In this document: positions 11,801-50,528 of the stretch, piece after piece
Position numbering within the stretch: position 1 is the first letter of the stretch
Layout of the letters: each line of letters begins with the position of its first letter
The notes under the pieces: model-generated
Told to the model about the DNA's origin: nothing
The model's database searches: none
The model's input: the letters and a program-made list of their open reading frames with translations, nothing else
Position numbers and translations under genes: made by a program
NCBI RefSeq assembly: GCF_029962835.1
Contig: NC_080574.1
Span: 20,248,001-20,312,000 of the forward strand
Direction of reading: 5' to 3'
Source of the DNA: Magnolia sinica
Lineage: Eukaryota; Streptophyta; Magnoliopsida; Magnoliales; Magnoliaceae
Length of the DNA: 64,000 nt

Positions 11801-13649
11801 GTAATTCCTATAACATGATTATTAACATTAGTCATTATCATTTTACTGTTAGTAAATATACTATTTTTATTACCTCTATTATTTAATGAATTATTAGTCA
11901 TTATAATAACATTTGATAATGTCGGTACATTTAAACATGAACTTAAGAACCATCATCATTAATATGGATGGATTAATACCCCTATCATGAATATTATTTG
12001 ACCCATTGTACGATAATAATATTAATAATAACTTAATTCAAATCCTAGAATCTATAGCCTATAACTAAACCTTAGGATGAAGCCCTAACTCTATACCAAA
12101 ACCCTAAAAGTAATCCAAACCCTAGGCTGCATAAGTCTTGAACATAGACATTTGGCAGAACATTGATCTCATGTGCAGATTTCACAATTTTTGGTAGGCT
12201 TTGATTATAAGGGAACATGCATTTTTTAGCGATGTTGGTAGGTGATGTAAACTATAAGGTAATGATTTCTTCCCCCTAAGCTTTCCATTTTTTCATTATC
12301 TTAAGTGATAGTTTTTATTTAAAATTTCACTTGATAATTGATTTCTTTTATCTTATAATCATTGTGCTAATTGTTAGAATCGAATTGCTAGATTACATGC
12401 CTGATATCTATCTTACACATTTTCTCGTGCTTATGGATTACTTATGGATTGTTAATGGAACTTGACCTGGTACATCAGTAGAAAACCATCACCTATAAAT
12501 GTACACCCATACTTGGGATATAACTCAACTGAAGGTGATTGTAATGAACATTCGACGTAGTGGCTATTGAATGATGTCTTGAATTGATTACTGATGTGGG
12601 CCTACCATCCAGGGATTGTTGTGTCTCAGTGGTTTTTAAAGATGGTCTTTTATCGTATATTTTTTTATATTTGCCCTATATGGCTTAGTTTTGATATATC
12701 ACCCTATGTGGCTTTGTTTTTGTATTTACCCTGTATGGGTTCGATATTTATTTTGTGCAACCATACGATGGTAAGCCCCGTATACTAATATATGATTGAC
12801 CACTAGTCGACGGGTTTAATGTAGTAGTCTCATGAGCCGGGGATGGTGGTATGTGACCTATGCCCGAATTGTCAGCCTACGTCGGTGACGAGCCCCCGTA
12901 GTGACCTTGAGCTTATTTAAATTAGTTGATTGTAACTGGACTAATAATGGTTTGACTAATCATGCATACATGGCACAGACTAACGTCTATCGCTATCGTA
13001 CGTGATGTATGTATTTTGTTCGACTGGATGATCATTCTAGGTCGATGATTGCATGGGTGACGAGCCCACTGTCCACACGGATGAGCATCCTCGGGGCGAT
13101 GATTGCATTCACGCATCTATACTTCTAATAAGACCTGCATCATATATTGTTTTGTATGCTTTGTTTTTATTATTATGCTTACCTAATGCGGCAATGTGTA
13201 ATATTGAGGGGAATTCACACTAAGTTGGCCATTCATCAATTGAATATATAATCGTACAAGTAGTATAGGTGACTTAAGTGATTTTCAGGTTCAGACTAAT
13301 GAGGAGCCGGGTACAAGTACCAGGGATGTAGGGTCGTATTGCTAAGAGGAGTTGCGCGATCTTACGGCTTATGTTTATATACTTCTGTCATTTTTCATAT
13401 ATTAAATCATGTAAATCCTCTTATTGTTACATCGAGACATTGGTTTGTATAAGTCGTTATGGGCAACCTCTTGTATATTTAAATGTAAATGCAAGCTTTT
13501 CTTTACATTGAATTGTCCATCCTACGCTCATCTGCTTACTCTGAATGAAAAAAAAAATGTATAATCGAATTTGACCATCCTTTACGCTTAACACTCGGGT
13601 TTTTGGGATAGGGTCATATACTTGGGTCTTGAAAAGTCGGGGCATTACA
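8881..13649. mobile_element. LTR-like block (possible solo LTR or decayed LTR element)
   Basis: The block starts TGTAACACCCC and ends GGGGCATTACA, the near-palindromic TG...CA termini typical of many plant LTRs. Flanking 5-mers are TTTTA and TGTTA, a doubtful target duplication. No gag, protease, RT or integrase was recognised in 4.77 kb. The right part (12580-13340) has unspliced, moderately GC-rich sequence like a long Ty3-type LTR. A shorter LTR is possible, with other debris between. The sequence just right of the end reads as Copia (see 17800), so this block seems inserted in an older Copia element. Confidence 0.45.
11060..11082 (+). repeat. Short (GA)n microsatellite
   Basis: A run of GA dinucleotides within purine-rich DNA; it explains the low-complexity open frames on both strands here. 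Confidence 0.8.
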
Positions 13650-13792
13650 TGTTATGTGTAGGATGCTGGTGTAAACTTGTGAAGATATAAGAGATAAATA
13701 AAAAAGCTACGCACTATTATATAGAAAAAAACACTCTTATATAAGTAGAGTTTTAGGTTATTTTTTTTAAAAAATCAAAGAGCTAGGGCTAT
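13537..13792 (+). repeat. 256-bp direct repeat, copy R1
   Basis: Identical in length to R2 at 17544-17799, with one difference seen (gggtcatata against gggccatata). It contains the terminal about 113 bp of the LTR-like block and about 143 bp of adjoining Copia-like sequence. R1 is cut at its right end by unrelated GC-rich sequence starting GCGGACCGCACCG. Confidence 0.95.
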
Positions 13793-16700
13793 GCGGACCG
13801 CACCGTCGTCGCGGTTCCGACGCCCCGTCTCTCGCACCGATCCGATACCCGGCCCAGGATGTGAGCCGGCGTTTATTTCAAGGAAACGCCGCGCGTTTAC
13901 AATCCCAAGAGAATCTCTACAATATGTCAAATCAATCCCATCAATCAATCCCATCCATCACCTCATGTCAAGTACAAGCAACCCATGCTTTCTCTCCAAA
14001 GTCAACCCTTTCTCACCCTCTCTCTTACACACCCATGCTAGTCAAGTACACATCACCTCACCCATCACTCACATCCATCACACTCTCTCTTTACATCCCA
14101 TCTCTCCCTCTCTCTTTCTCATTTCTCAACTCAACTCCAAGCAACCAAAGAGAGAGCTCACGTCCAAGCTTCTCCATGTGAGAGAGTGCATGTGTATGGC
14201 CCACTTTCCCATCCCAAATCCTCCATCCTAGCCTTTCACTTCTCATCTTCAACCATCAAAGTGAAGCTTAAGGAGACCGGCATTTCAACGGACCGAGAAA
14301 ATCAACCGGTGGGTGCTTATATAGGCTAGATTTTCATGTTCTTATGATGGGCCAAGTGAGGCCTACCGATCAATGGTATGGATCTCACTTTGGACCCTTG
14401 ATGTGGCTAATGGCCCACCTTGATGCTTAAGATCATTCCATGATGGGGCCATTCTCCATGGACCCCATCATGATGTTTATTTTCTTTCATGAATATGGTC
14501 ATCTAGACCTTCTAGTTTGGTGGAGAAAGGATCTCCACCGTTGATTTTCAATTTGGTGAGCCCATATGCAATGGGACCCACTTGATGTATGATTGGATGC
14601 TTGAAACGGAGGGCCCATAGTGCCGGGGTCCCTCCATCACACGTGTATATCTCTCTCTCTCTCTCTCTCCCTCCCTTTCTTTTATTCTTCTTTTCATGAG
14701 ATGTTGGTGTGATTGTGTGGCCCGCCCGAATAGACCCCACCATAAGGCTTGTATTTTATCCTAAACCATCTATAGGTGGGACCCCCCTTATATGTATTGT
14801 ATCCACAACACTCATCATTTGGTGGCCCACCTAAACAGGGCCCACCTTATGCATGTGATTGGCTCAGACTGTCCAGCGTCCAGGGACGCTGGACGTCCAT
14901 GGAAAATACAAATATAAGCTTGGTTCACAAGCTTCTTGGTGGCCAACTCATATAGGCCTCATCTTGATGTATGCTTCAAATCCAAACCGTCCATCTCATT
15001 TTCCAGATTATTTTAGGCGTTGAGCCGAAAAATGGGACTGATCTAACTTTCTGACGGGCCACACCTTTGAAAATAGTAATTTCCACCGTTGAAAATTCAC
15101 CGTAGTTTTTCTAAATGCCCAAAAATATCCAATATTGGACTTGATGGAATTGTTATACATGGTAGGATCCATTGGCGGACCCGGATTCAGCAGATGTGGG
15201 CCCTACCTTTGAAAAACCACAAAAAAACAAGTTTTCAAAAAAGAAAAAAAGAAAAAAAAGAATGTAACAGCAGCATGGCTGCTGCTGCTGTCAGACGCCA
15301 GCGCGTCAGGCGGGCGGGCGGGCGGATAGCACCCTCCCACGGCCCCTGACGTGGGCCCCACCTTGATGTTTATATGTCATTTAAGCCGTCCATATGGTGG
15401 GCCATTAGGTCAGAGAGCCCCCCTCCAAATTTCAGCCTCTTCCAAGACTCAGGTGGCCCACATCATGGGAAACAATGGGACTAAACGTCTGCCTTTGAAA
15501 ACTTCTCCTGGGCCACAGAAGTTTTGGATCAATCTGAAATTTGCTTTTACTCTTCGTCCAGGTCTATGTGACCACATGGACGGATTGGATGGTGAACAAA
15601 CGTTATGGTGGGCCCCACATGGGACCCACAGTGATGTATGTATTTTATTCACACCGTCCCCAGCACGGGACGGTGGAACCCACCCTGCGTATGTTTTCCC
15701 TCCACGCCGTGCAGTGGACGGTGGACGGTGAGCTCCACCATGATTCATGTATTTATCCACACTGTCCACTGTCTGGACAGTGGACCCCACCATGATGCTT
15801 GTGTTGCATCCCCAACCGTCAATCCATTTTGCAAGCTCATTTTAAGGCATGAGCTAAAGAATGAGTCAGATATGTGGTTCAAGTGGGTCCTACCACTATT
15901 ATTTGAAGTGAGGATCGGTTGATCCTTTGGCATGATTTTTATATATATATATATGTATGTATGTATGTATTTGTGGCCATTTTTAAGGCCCACCTTGGCA
16001 TTTATAAGGCCTGTGTTATGAGGCCCATTTGATCTACATATGGGGCCCAATTGGTGTGGTCCATTTGAGATACATAAAGCCCATGTGATTGGGCCCATTC
16101 TGATATATTCTAAGGCACATGAGTTATAGCCCATTGCAATGTACATAAGGCCCGTTGGTAAGGCCCATTAATGTGGCTCATTTGATGAATGTAAGGCTCA
16201 TGTGATACGGCCCATTTGATGTACTTAAGGCCCATGGATCAAGGCCCAACGGGTTGTCCTTAGGGTCCATTGCAATGCGTGATTTCTCCATGATTTGTGG
16301 CAAGCTATGCCTTGGGAGCAATGTTGGTTTGACGTCCACATTGCAAGTATAATGTTGGTTAAATGTCCGCATTACGACTCTCCCTAGGGCCATTGATAGG
16401 CCGTACTTGTGGTGTGTAGGCCTTCTAGGCCCATCTGCATTATAGAGATAATTCATCACTTTATAACATGCTTAGTATAGCTCCATGATACATGCCCATA
16501 CGCATCATATGTATGCTTGATATGAGGAATGTTTGATCATAGCATAAGCCGTTGGTCGTGACATTTACGGGACTCCTTATGAGACGGAGTGCCCCCACAT
16601 GAGTGCGTGGTACGCACATGATTACTTGCATGATTTGACGATGTGACTCATGCATTCCGCATATGTGTGACTTGATCACCGCATGCCCTAGCGACATCGG

Positions 16701-17543
16701 GGTCGTGGCCTCCACAGCACATCATGGATGACTGAATTAGATACCGAAAATATTGGCTCTAGCACTGTGGCACTTACGATGTCCTTGAGTGAAAGTCTCG
16801 GAACCTTTTTGGTACCAGGAGATACTCCAACGTCTAGACTGAGTGGATACATGAGCGCCTGAGTGTCGAATACCGGGAGCATGTCTCCCACTGTTGTGGT
16901 CGGTTGGAAGGGGGTGTGGCCTTATCCGCCCGAGTGAGGGGGCTATAAGCTGCCGAGTTTGACCAGCTCGCAAATGAGTTCGCTATCGACGAGCCGAGTA
17001 GATATTGGCGGACTAGTCGGGCGGATAGTGTGGTCTCTTCCACTTGCTTGAGTGTGCAGCTAGGAGGCAGTCAGTGTGAGGTGTATTAGACCCCGGTGAT
17101 ATCCAGAGAGGAACTGTACTGATATGTGTACTTGATGAGGACTGACATGCTTGCTTCGCATCTTGCATATGACATTTGGCCACATTGGCCTCGCATCGCA
17201 TGGCCTTGGTATGGCCGATAGCATTCATGTCTTGCATCATATAGCTTTGGTACAGCTGATAGTATTTATGGACTTATCGCATATTTCCGCATTACTCTGA
17301 TACTGTACACTTGGCGCTAGCCTTGCACACACACTTACACCACCCTCTAAGCTTTTGTAAGCTTATGCACGACCGTTGCGTGCAGGTAGTGTTGGACAGC
17401 AGCAGCGCTGAGGCTGGAGTGCGCATCAGTTTATTTTGAAGCTTTTGATCACCCTGTATTTTCCTTTCCGCATTGTACTTAAAGTTTTTGATTTAGTGGA
17501 TATGTGGTGATGTTGTTTTGTGACTTGGTTATGCTTATAGTTA
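13793..17543. mobile_element. 3.75-kb sequence between direct repeats, retroelement-like, non-coding
   Basis: It begins with a GC-rich stretch and then CT-rich DNA (13920-14170). Next come several MITE arms ('gggcccacc', 'ccaaaccgtccatc', 14330-15935), a degenerate minisatellite (15975-16255) and a long moderately GC-rich stretch (16270-17400) that resembles LTR sequence. No domain was recognised in six frames. It may be filler DNA captured at a break or part of another LTR element. Confidence 0.5.
15975..16255 (+). repeat. Degenerate minisatellite of 'aaggcccat' units
   Basis: At least eight imperfect units follow the pattern 'aaggcccatttgatgtac', spaced about 25-35 bp, with variants such as 'aagcccatgtgat' and 'aaggcccgttggt'. 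It is preceded by a short TATG/TA simple repeat at 15940-15970. Confidence 0.7.
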
Positions 17544-17799
17544 TACTCTGAATGAAAAAAAAAATGTATAATCGAATTTGACCATCCTTTACGCTTAACA
17601 CTCGGGTTTTTGGGATAGGGCCATATACTTGGGTCTTGAAAAGTCGGGGCATTACATGTTATGTGTAGGATGCTGGTGTAAACTTGTGAAGATATAAGAG
17701 ATAAATAAAAAAGCTACGCACTATTATATAGAAAAAAACACTCTTATATAAGTAGAGTTTTAGGTTATTTTTTTTAAAAAATCAAAGAGCTAGGGCTAT
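17544..17799 (+). repeat. 256-bp direct repeat, copy R2
   Basis: Second copy of R1. Here the Copia reading continues without a break across its right end (GGG CTA TTT TAC gives GLFY), so R2 keeps the older context and R1 is probably the derived copy. Confidence 0.95.
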
Positions 17800-18305
17800 T
17801 TTACTCATAATTTCCAATTGTGTTGGAATGATAAACTGATGCAAGTTGAATATCGAGTGCAGGGGACAACAAGTCTACTACAGGGTAGATATTCATCTTA
17901 GGATGCGCAACTGTATCTTGGGGATTTAAGAATCAAACTTGCATGACGCACTCAATAATGGAATTTGAGTTCGTAGCTTTGGCTGCAACAGACAAATAGT
18001 TTAAGTGGTTAAGAAATCTTCTATTAGAAATCTCATTATATGCGGAGCCTATACTGACTGTTTCACTTCATTGCGATAGTGAAGCCATCTATAATAGGAA
18101 GTCTAGACACATAAGTTTGAGACATGATTATATAAGACAATTAATTTGGGATGGAATCATTGCAATTTCATTTGTGAAGTCAAGTAATAACCTGGTTAAT
18201 CCCTTCATTAAACCTTTGATGAGACAGGTAATAAGGACAACATCTAAAGAGATGGGGTTAAAACTCTTTTATGAAAGTTCCACCATTGATAGAAACCCAA
18301 CTTAA
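17700..18305 (+). pseudogene. Ty1/Copia RNase H domain, decayed
   Basis: One frame reads as the C-terminal RNase H of a Copia polyprotein, interrupted by stops. Recognisable pieces in order: SRVLGYFF, GLFYS, ISSAGDNKSTTG, CATVSWGFKNQTCMTHS, MEFEFVALAATDK, WLRNLLLEI, LHCDSEAIYNRKSRHISLRH, DYIRQLIWDGIIAISFVKSS and the family-typical tail NPT before the stop. Several TGG or other sense codons have become stop codons (for example after DAS and after ATDK), so it is inactive. The upstream polyprotein (gag, integrase, RT) is absent. It is followed by the 3' untranslated part and probable 3' LTR. Confidence 0.9.
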
Positions 18306-18940
18306 ACTTAAAAAATCTCTAAAGATTGGGTTTAATGGGTAACAATAAATCACTGATAAGCAAAAAGTTTCAGCACTAAATTTAAATAACTTCATCTATG
18401 ATGAAAGTGTTGATCGCTATAAAAAGAGAGTTGAGTCTTAGAACTATTAATGAAATCTAGTTAAATATGACAAGTGTTTTAAGTAACGAAAACACCGATA
18501 GGATTTCACTAATGTGAACGTATAAGTGATGCCGCTTCTCATGAGAGTTAGAGTTATCTCGGGATCGTTCACGAAACAGGATAAGCACATGGCCATTAAA
18601 AGTTCTAAGCGAGTAATATGAAGGAACACATAACGCATAAACTATTATCTGTGTAGTATTTTCGGTTATGTCATTAATGAATAATTGGTTAAATGTTGCG
18701 GTAATCAGAAATTTCGAAATGACTTTAAAATACTTATGCTAATGAAAGATTCAAATCGCAAGATATATTTCTCTATGCATAATAAGTATTATTCTATCTC
18801 TGACAGACATTTTTCTATTGTTTTTAAAAAAATCAGTGGAGAATTGTTGAAATTTGTAATTTTTTGAAAAAATAATTCAAAATTCTAAAAATTCAGGATT
18901 TTGCCACCAAAATGATTTTCAAAAATTTCAAATAAAAAAG
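18306..18940 (+). other. Copia 3' non-coding region
   Basis: Lies between the RNase H stop and the probable LTR start. AT-rich with no open frame of note; its origin as Copia 3' sequence is inferred from position. Confidence 0.4.
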
Positions 18941-19780
18941 TGTGGTGTGTGATTTTGTCCCACATCGAAAATGATAGGAGAAGTTTTGGGATTTATATGT
19001 GGATGTGTGTGTAGTATTCTTATTTGGAGCTTTGGAGACTGAGACGCTCGGGTTGTGTGTTCCAGTGCTACACCGGAACACACACGCGTGCTCGGGCACA
19101 GGTGTGGACAGCGTGCCTGTAGTGGCGCTAATTGGCTCGCTTTGCACTTCGCACGTGTGCATCGTGTCGTAGAGTGGTCACTCCCTCGCGACCTTACGCG
19201 TGACGGTGTGATCACGGTGTGAGTAGTCTAGTAAGAGCCTAAATGTGATGAGTCTGAAATGAGCCAGGGCTTTATATACGACTGAGAATGGTCGGATATT
19301 TAATCTGAAATGGTCAACCGTTTCTGAAAACGGCTAGTTTCCTTAAAAGACACAGTGGTCTGAAAACGAACGGGCCATGATGATTAAATGGTTAGATCTT
19401 TCGATCTGACGACAAAAAACAGCTAGAATTAATGATCAACTGTCATAAATGTTTTTCAAGCATTCCGAACCATTGATAGCCGCATAGCAACGGTCCAGTC
19501 CCTGGTGTCCATATAAACTGGACCATTCCGGTCCAAATTTATCATCTCGAACACAAATCTCTCTCTTTCCATCAGATTCTCCAAACAACATCTCTTTCAT
19601 AGAATATTGTAATTACATCCACTGTTTGATTCTGCTAGAAGATCTGTTATGTTGAATTATTCCTAAGTGGACCCATCGTGATTGCTGCACGCCGGATTCA
19701 GACAGACTTGTCTTATCCTGAAAGCAATTCGCTTGTAACCCATCAGTAATTAATAAGGGGACAAATTACGCTTTAACAAC
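18941..19780 (+). mobile_element. Probable 3' LTR of the Copia element
   Basis: Starts TGTGGTGTGTG, has the common Copia LTR string 'gtcccacatcg' near 18958, a TATA-like 'tttatatac' (19271) and ends near CTTTAACA. The 5' LTR is absent from the window, so the ends cannot be confirmed by pairing. Confidence 0.5.
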
Positions 19781-19879
19781 ATTATATATTTTATGTGATT
19801 CAGCCTAGTAAAATGATATAACCATACTTTGTTTTTTATTCTTCGGTATATCCGACATATTTCTACCAATGAATATGTT

Positions 19880-20130
19880 TGATAGCAACTAAACATAATA
19901 TTGGGCTCCAGGAAAGTTTCAACTGTGAGAATTATTATCCCTACTGTTTTCTTTGGTTTTGTCCACTTTAAGTTTTGAATTTATCTTTATTTTGGGCTCA
20001 TGTGATCAAATCATCTTACCAAATAGATGGATGGTGTGGATATTATACATACATGATGGTGGGCCACAGAACTTGGTAACGTCAACATGCCATGGAGCTC
20101 GGTGGTGTGTGGCACACCACGCAATCTGTT
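19880..20130. mobile_element. Foldback MITE, right-half fragment
   Basis: Contains the family strings 'atggatggtgtggat', 'acatgatggtgggcca' and 'aacgtcaacatgcc'. The left half is missing. Confidence 0.55.
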
Positions 20131-21256
20131 TCCACGAAGACTGCCACTGCCCCCACCTAAAAAATCAGTCCGTCGGTTCGTCAAGAGTCCACACGTGTAC
20201 GCGTCGAATGAGGATCGTTGGAGGCCCCTTTACGAGCAGGGGTGGCCCGCCCTCTTGAGTAGAATAATCTGCATATTAGTCATCTTCACGTAGGGAGAAA
20301 GCTTGTACACCGCTTGGATATCCGGCACGTGTGTTGCGTGTAAAGGTGCGTGTGGGCACGCGGAGCTTTACTGGCGCTCCTCGCTCAACAAGAGGACAGT
20401 AAAAAAAAAAACGCGCTTGCATGACTCGCGACGAGTGAACTAGGGAGCTCAGTTTCCCCAACCTAGAGCCACGTAATCGAAAATTTCATGAGATCCAAAC
20501 CGTTTATCAGGTAATATATTTCATCTTCACCCTAAAATCGGAAAATAATTACTATCCAACAATCAGGTAGCCCACACCTTAGGAAAAAGTTGAGTTGGGC
20601 ACGACAACTGTTAGTTTTGTATAGGGGCCACCATGGTGTTTATATGACATACGGTACATTCATGTAATGTGGTTAATCAAGATGAAATGATTCTCAAAAA
20701 ATTACATTGTTATGTGGGCCATGCAATCCGAATTTATGATTTTTGTATAATTTTATAATGGGTGGCCCACATAGAATTGAATCAGCCTGAATTTTCGGTA
20801 TGTTGTTAAAAGAAGGGGTGATGTGCATGATGGACGGGTTGGATTTCATCGAAAATAATCGTTTCTCCCACATTAGAGAGACTGACACGCGTAGGTCCGA
20901 GGCGAGGCACGCAAGCGTTTTCGAAAAGAAAAAGACGAGATTTCGTTTTGCCGCAGTCGCGACTGAGGAGCCAGCCTTTGTCGCCACCCACTGGACCGAC
21001 ATGCTGATAGTCCAATGATTTGAACCGTCCATATTATCCTCACTATCACAATTAAACAATTTTCCCATAATCGCACTCCATAGATGATCCTAGCCTTTGA
21101 TTTTCAGATGTGAATACGAGCCACCGAAAATATTATTTTCATGGTCCTAAATTCATTTCTAACGGTCACAATCTTCCCTTCAGCGTAAACTTACATTGGG
21201 CGACCCTACATATCAGAAACAACACACGGACGGTTCTGATGATCGGAAAATCTCTG
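20131..21256. other. Upstream spacer of the TOL gene
   Basis: Contains scattered MITE arms at about 20490-20810 ('gatccaaaccgttta', 'ggtggcccacata') and no supported gene. Confidence 0.45.
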
Positions 21257-21262
21257 CACGTG
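21257..21262 (+). promoter_or_regulatory. G-box CACGTG upstream of TOL
   Basis: A palindromic CACGTG about 175 bp before the TATA-like element, the class of site bound by plant bZIP and bHLH factors. Its use is unproved. Confidence 0.35.
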
Positions 21263-21431
21263 GACTCCAGTGGGCAGCGACACACTGTGTAAAAGGAGTC
21301 ACCGTACAGGCAAAACGGAGATATTTGTGCGAAGAAAAGGGTAGGAAGGAAGAAGGAGACGGGCGAGGAAAAGAAGAAAAAAAAAAGTCAAGGGCCTGCA
21401 ATGCATTTGCCTTGAATGGTCGAACCTTGTA

Positions 21432-21439
21432 TTATAAAG
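21432..21439 (+). promoter_or_regulatory. TATA-like element of the TOL gene
   Basis: TTATAAAG lies about 30 bp before the expected start of a CT-rich leader exon (about 21465-21554). The leader contains no ATG and ends with a good donor, ACAG|GTACTC. Confidence 0.5.
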
Positions 21440-21464
21440 TCGACGAACTCTTTCCTGCCTTTCG

Positions 21465-22501
21465 TAAGCACTCTCCAAAAGAATATTATCAGACTAGGGA
21501 AAAATAAGATCAGAAAACCAGCATTTCTACCTTCTGCACCTCTCTCATCGACAGGTACTCTCTCTATCTCTCTCTCATATAGATCTTGTATTTGAGATTA
21601 TCCCCTTGGAATCTCGTTTCCCTTTTTTCAAACATCTGCTGGGTTTGTTTATTATTATTTTTAGCCACCTGGTTTTGGATTTGGGATTCTGGAAGCTCGT
21701 TTGTGTTGTCGTGGATCTATCTGTAGCTGTCGTTTTGGGGTTTTGATATTTGATACTTTGGATTCTGAGTATCTTGAATTCTTTTTAAGAGGTTTGATGA
21801 TCGTGAGTAGATTGAGGGAGTCCGAGATTCGGGCTGTTTTTGTTGTTTTGATCGATTGTATGCTTGTTTGGGTAATTCTCGATGCTTTGAATTGTAAGGT
21901 TGTTGATTTTTTATTTTTATTTTCTTTCTAATGGGAGAATGGAAGTCAAATTCAGGGAAACTGCAGATGTGTTGTATTATTTTTGCTTTTAGTTAGTTTT
22001 TTGTTATTGCTTGTGGAGGCCTTTTTTTATACTGTGAATTATAATCTCTCGAATTTCTCTCCATGGATTTAATTGACGGAAGTCAAGGGGAACATGAGAT
22101 TTGGGTTCCTGTTTGCTGTTACTATCGCTCTTCTTGTTTTATCATTTGTGAGGGTGATGTCTTCTTCCTTTGGCGGATCTCTTGAGCTCCTTTTGATGGG
22201 CCTGGTGAGATTTGCATTTTTATTGAGAAAGAATAACTCTGGTTTAGCAATTGCAGAGAATTGACCAGTACAAAGAATTGCGCGCCATCTATTTGATTAT
22301 TGATGCATGGCCTATTATCAGTATCTACACTTTTTTGACTAATATAAAAAATTAAAGTCTTGTAACATTGGTTTTCCCTTGGGAGCTCTTTCCTGTACTT
22401 GATGTTGCCAGTAGAATATGGATTGGTTTTTAACTTGTACCTGAAAACTTTGTGGTTTTGTTTTTGCTATTACTAGGCTAGCAGTCACATAAGAGGTGAA
22501 T
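21465..22501 (+). other. TOL 5' UTR exon and leader intron
   Basis: The leader exon ends at 21554. The leader intron probably runs from GT at 21555 to AG at 22484 (an alternative AG ends at 22476). The first 17 bases after 22484 complete the UTR before the ATG. The intron is T-rich, begins with a CT repeat and is about 930 bp long, a layout common for strongly expressed plant housekeeping genes. The transcription start is estimated from the TATA position only. Confidence 0.6.
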
Positions 22502-48798
<26,297 letters not shown>

Positions 48799-49110
48799 GC
48801 AGTCAGCGAGTGTGGGATTATTTGTGGTGTTTGACACTATACCAGACATAAAAGACGCCATGTCATTTAATTAGTGGGACTTGCGATAGGGTGTGTATTT
48901 TTCTGTGCTGGTTCATTTCTACTTGTTTTTTTGCAGTAGGTAGTTTTGGTGAGAAATGCATTCTTCATCTGAGTCTCATGTTTACATGAATGTATTTATA
49001 TAGGAGGGTTTCGATTCTTATGTTGGTTGTCAGTCTTGGAAATTTCCATGTGTCCCCTTTGCATTTTTATGAATATGTTTCTGAATAATCTCAATTTCTT
49101 CTGAATAATA
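48799..49110 (+). other. TOL 3' UTR (extent estimated)
   Basis: T-rich DNA after the stop with AATAAT-type signals near 49083 and 49103. No better end point is visible. Confidence 0.45.
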
Positions 49111-50528
49111 GTACTATCAGTTGGGGGGAGGTGTGGAAGTTTTCCCAAACATATGGATTTGCTTATTGGGTGTTCTGCCAAACTTTGGGCCTTTTTAAAA
49201 AAAAAATTATTGTTCTTTTTGGGGGAGTGGCAAAACTAGGATTTGTTTGTTAGAAGAGTGACGTATGTCCCCCAGAGATGACCGTGTGGACGGTGATCTA
49301 GTGGGCCCCACTACAAACAGGCAGTGCCACAAATGTAGTGCCAGTCGTGCGATCCGGGGTCTTATCAGATGAATGGTGGTGAAGGCTAATGCTTGAGTAG
49401 TATACGATGGTAAAACAGGTAACCACTCGATTTATGTTTATGAGGCACACGTTTGAGATCCTGACCGTTCATATGGGCATATGCGCCAAAAATTACAGTC
49501 AAGAAGACCGGAGCCATTGGCTGGAGATTTTTTGCCAGTTTAATATTAGACTCTTGGTTGCACCTTTTCCAACCAGTGGCTGCGGTTACTCAAACGGGTG
49601 TGTAGCCTTTGGGGTATTTTGCCCTATCGACAGTAGGGCCCAGTAGATTATTGGTTCGGACCGAGTTAACGAGTATTGGATGCCGGGTAACTAACTTGGG
49701 AATATTGCTAGTACCAGGAAATTAAGCTAGTTGAGCTCACAGTACAAAGACTCCACACATGCACCTTTAATGTGGCGACACATGCCAAACGAGCACGTTG
49801 TGTGACATCCAAGCCGTGCATCAGGTGGCATCATATTGTAGATGATCAGGCTCAATAATCAGGCCGCTCCACACATGTAAGCTGAAAATTGATGGTTGGT
49901 AAACCTTTATAAGCCCTGCACTGCTTTTTCCTACCTGATCGGCCCACCATATGCAATGCCTGAAAAATCAAGGCTTTTGTTAGGATTCAGATTGCGTACT
50001 GGCCCTGCCTATACTGAGCTTGGCACAGGCATAATATGGAGTGATTTGATTTGATGGCAGGCTCCTGTCAGAAATAAAGGAATGAGAATGGAAAGTCTAC
50101 TCAAGCGAGCCCCATCTCTGACAATAAACTGCTGTTCAATCAATCAAATTGGGCACGTACTTTCTCTGCGTAGGCACGGCGTTAACAAATACACGACATG
50201 TACATGTCATCAACATGTCATCGGTTCAAAAGTTTCCAGTAGTCCCACACGGTTAAGTGCTGACGTAGATGTACTTTCTTGAGAAAATAGCTGGGAGGAG
50301 AAGCTTAGATGTTCATGGTGGTATTTGATTTGACGGCAGGCAGGCGGCCGCGTAGTAAGAGGTGAGGCCACACAAAACATGGATGATCAAATTCCGCCAC
50401 ATTACATAGTGCCTATGGGGGAGGTATGTTTTTTTTATAAGTGCCGACGCATACACGTCATCAGTTCCACAAGTGTTTGCAACTTAAAACTTTTTAAGTG
50501 CACCCTAACAACCCCTTAGATTTCAATT
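49111..50528. other. Spacer downstream of TOL
   Basis: No gene recognised. A GCGGATT-family terminus scrap ('cagattgcgtactggcc') occurs near 49987. Confidence 0.45.

Noticed and set aside
13791-14231. 146-codon plus-strand frame
   Set aside because: Low-complexity Ser/His/Pro translation of CT-rich DNA right at the R1 junction; no domain.
21701-22264. Short frames in the TOL leader intron
   Set aside because: T-rich intron sequence giving Phe/Leu/Val runs by chance; it lies between the leader donor and acceptor.
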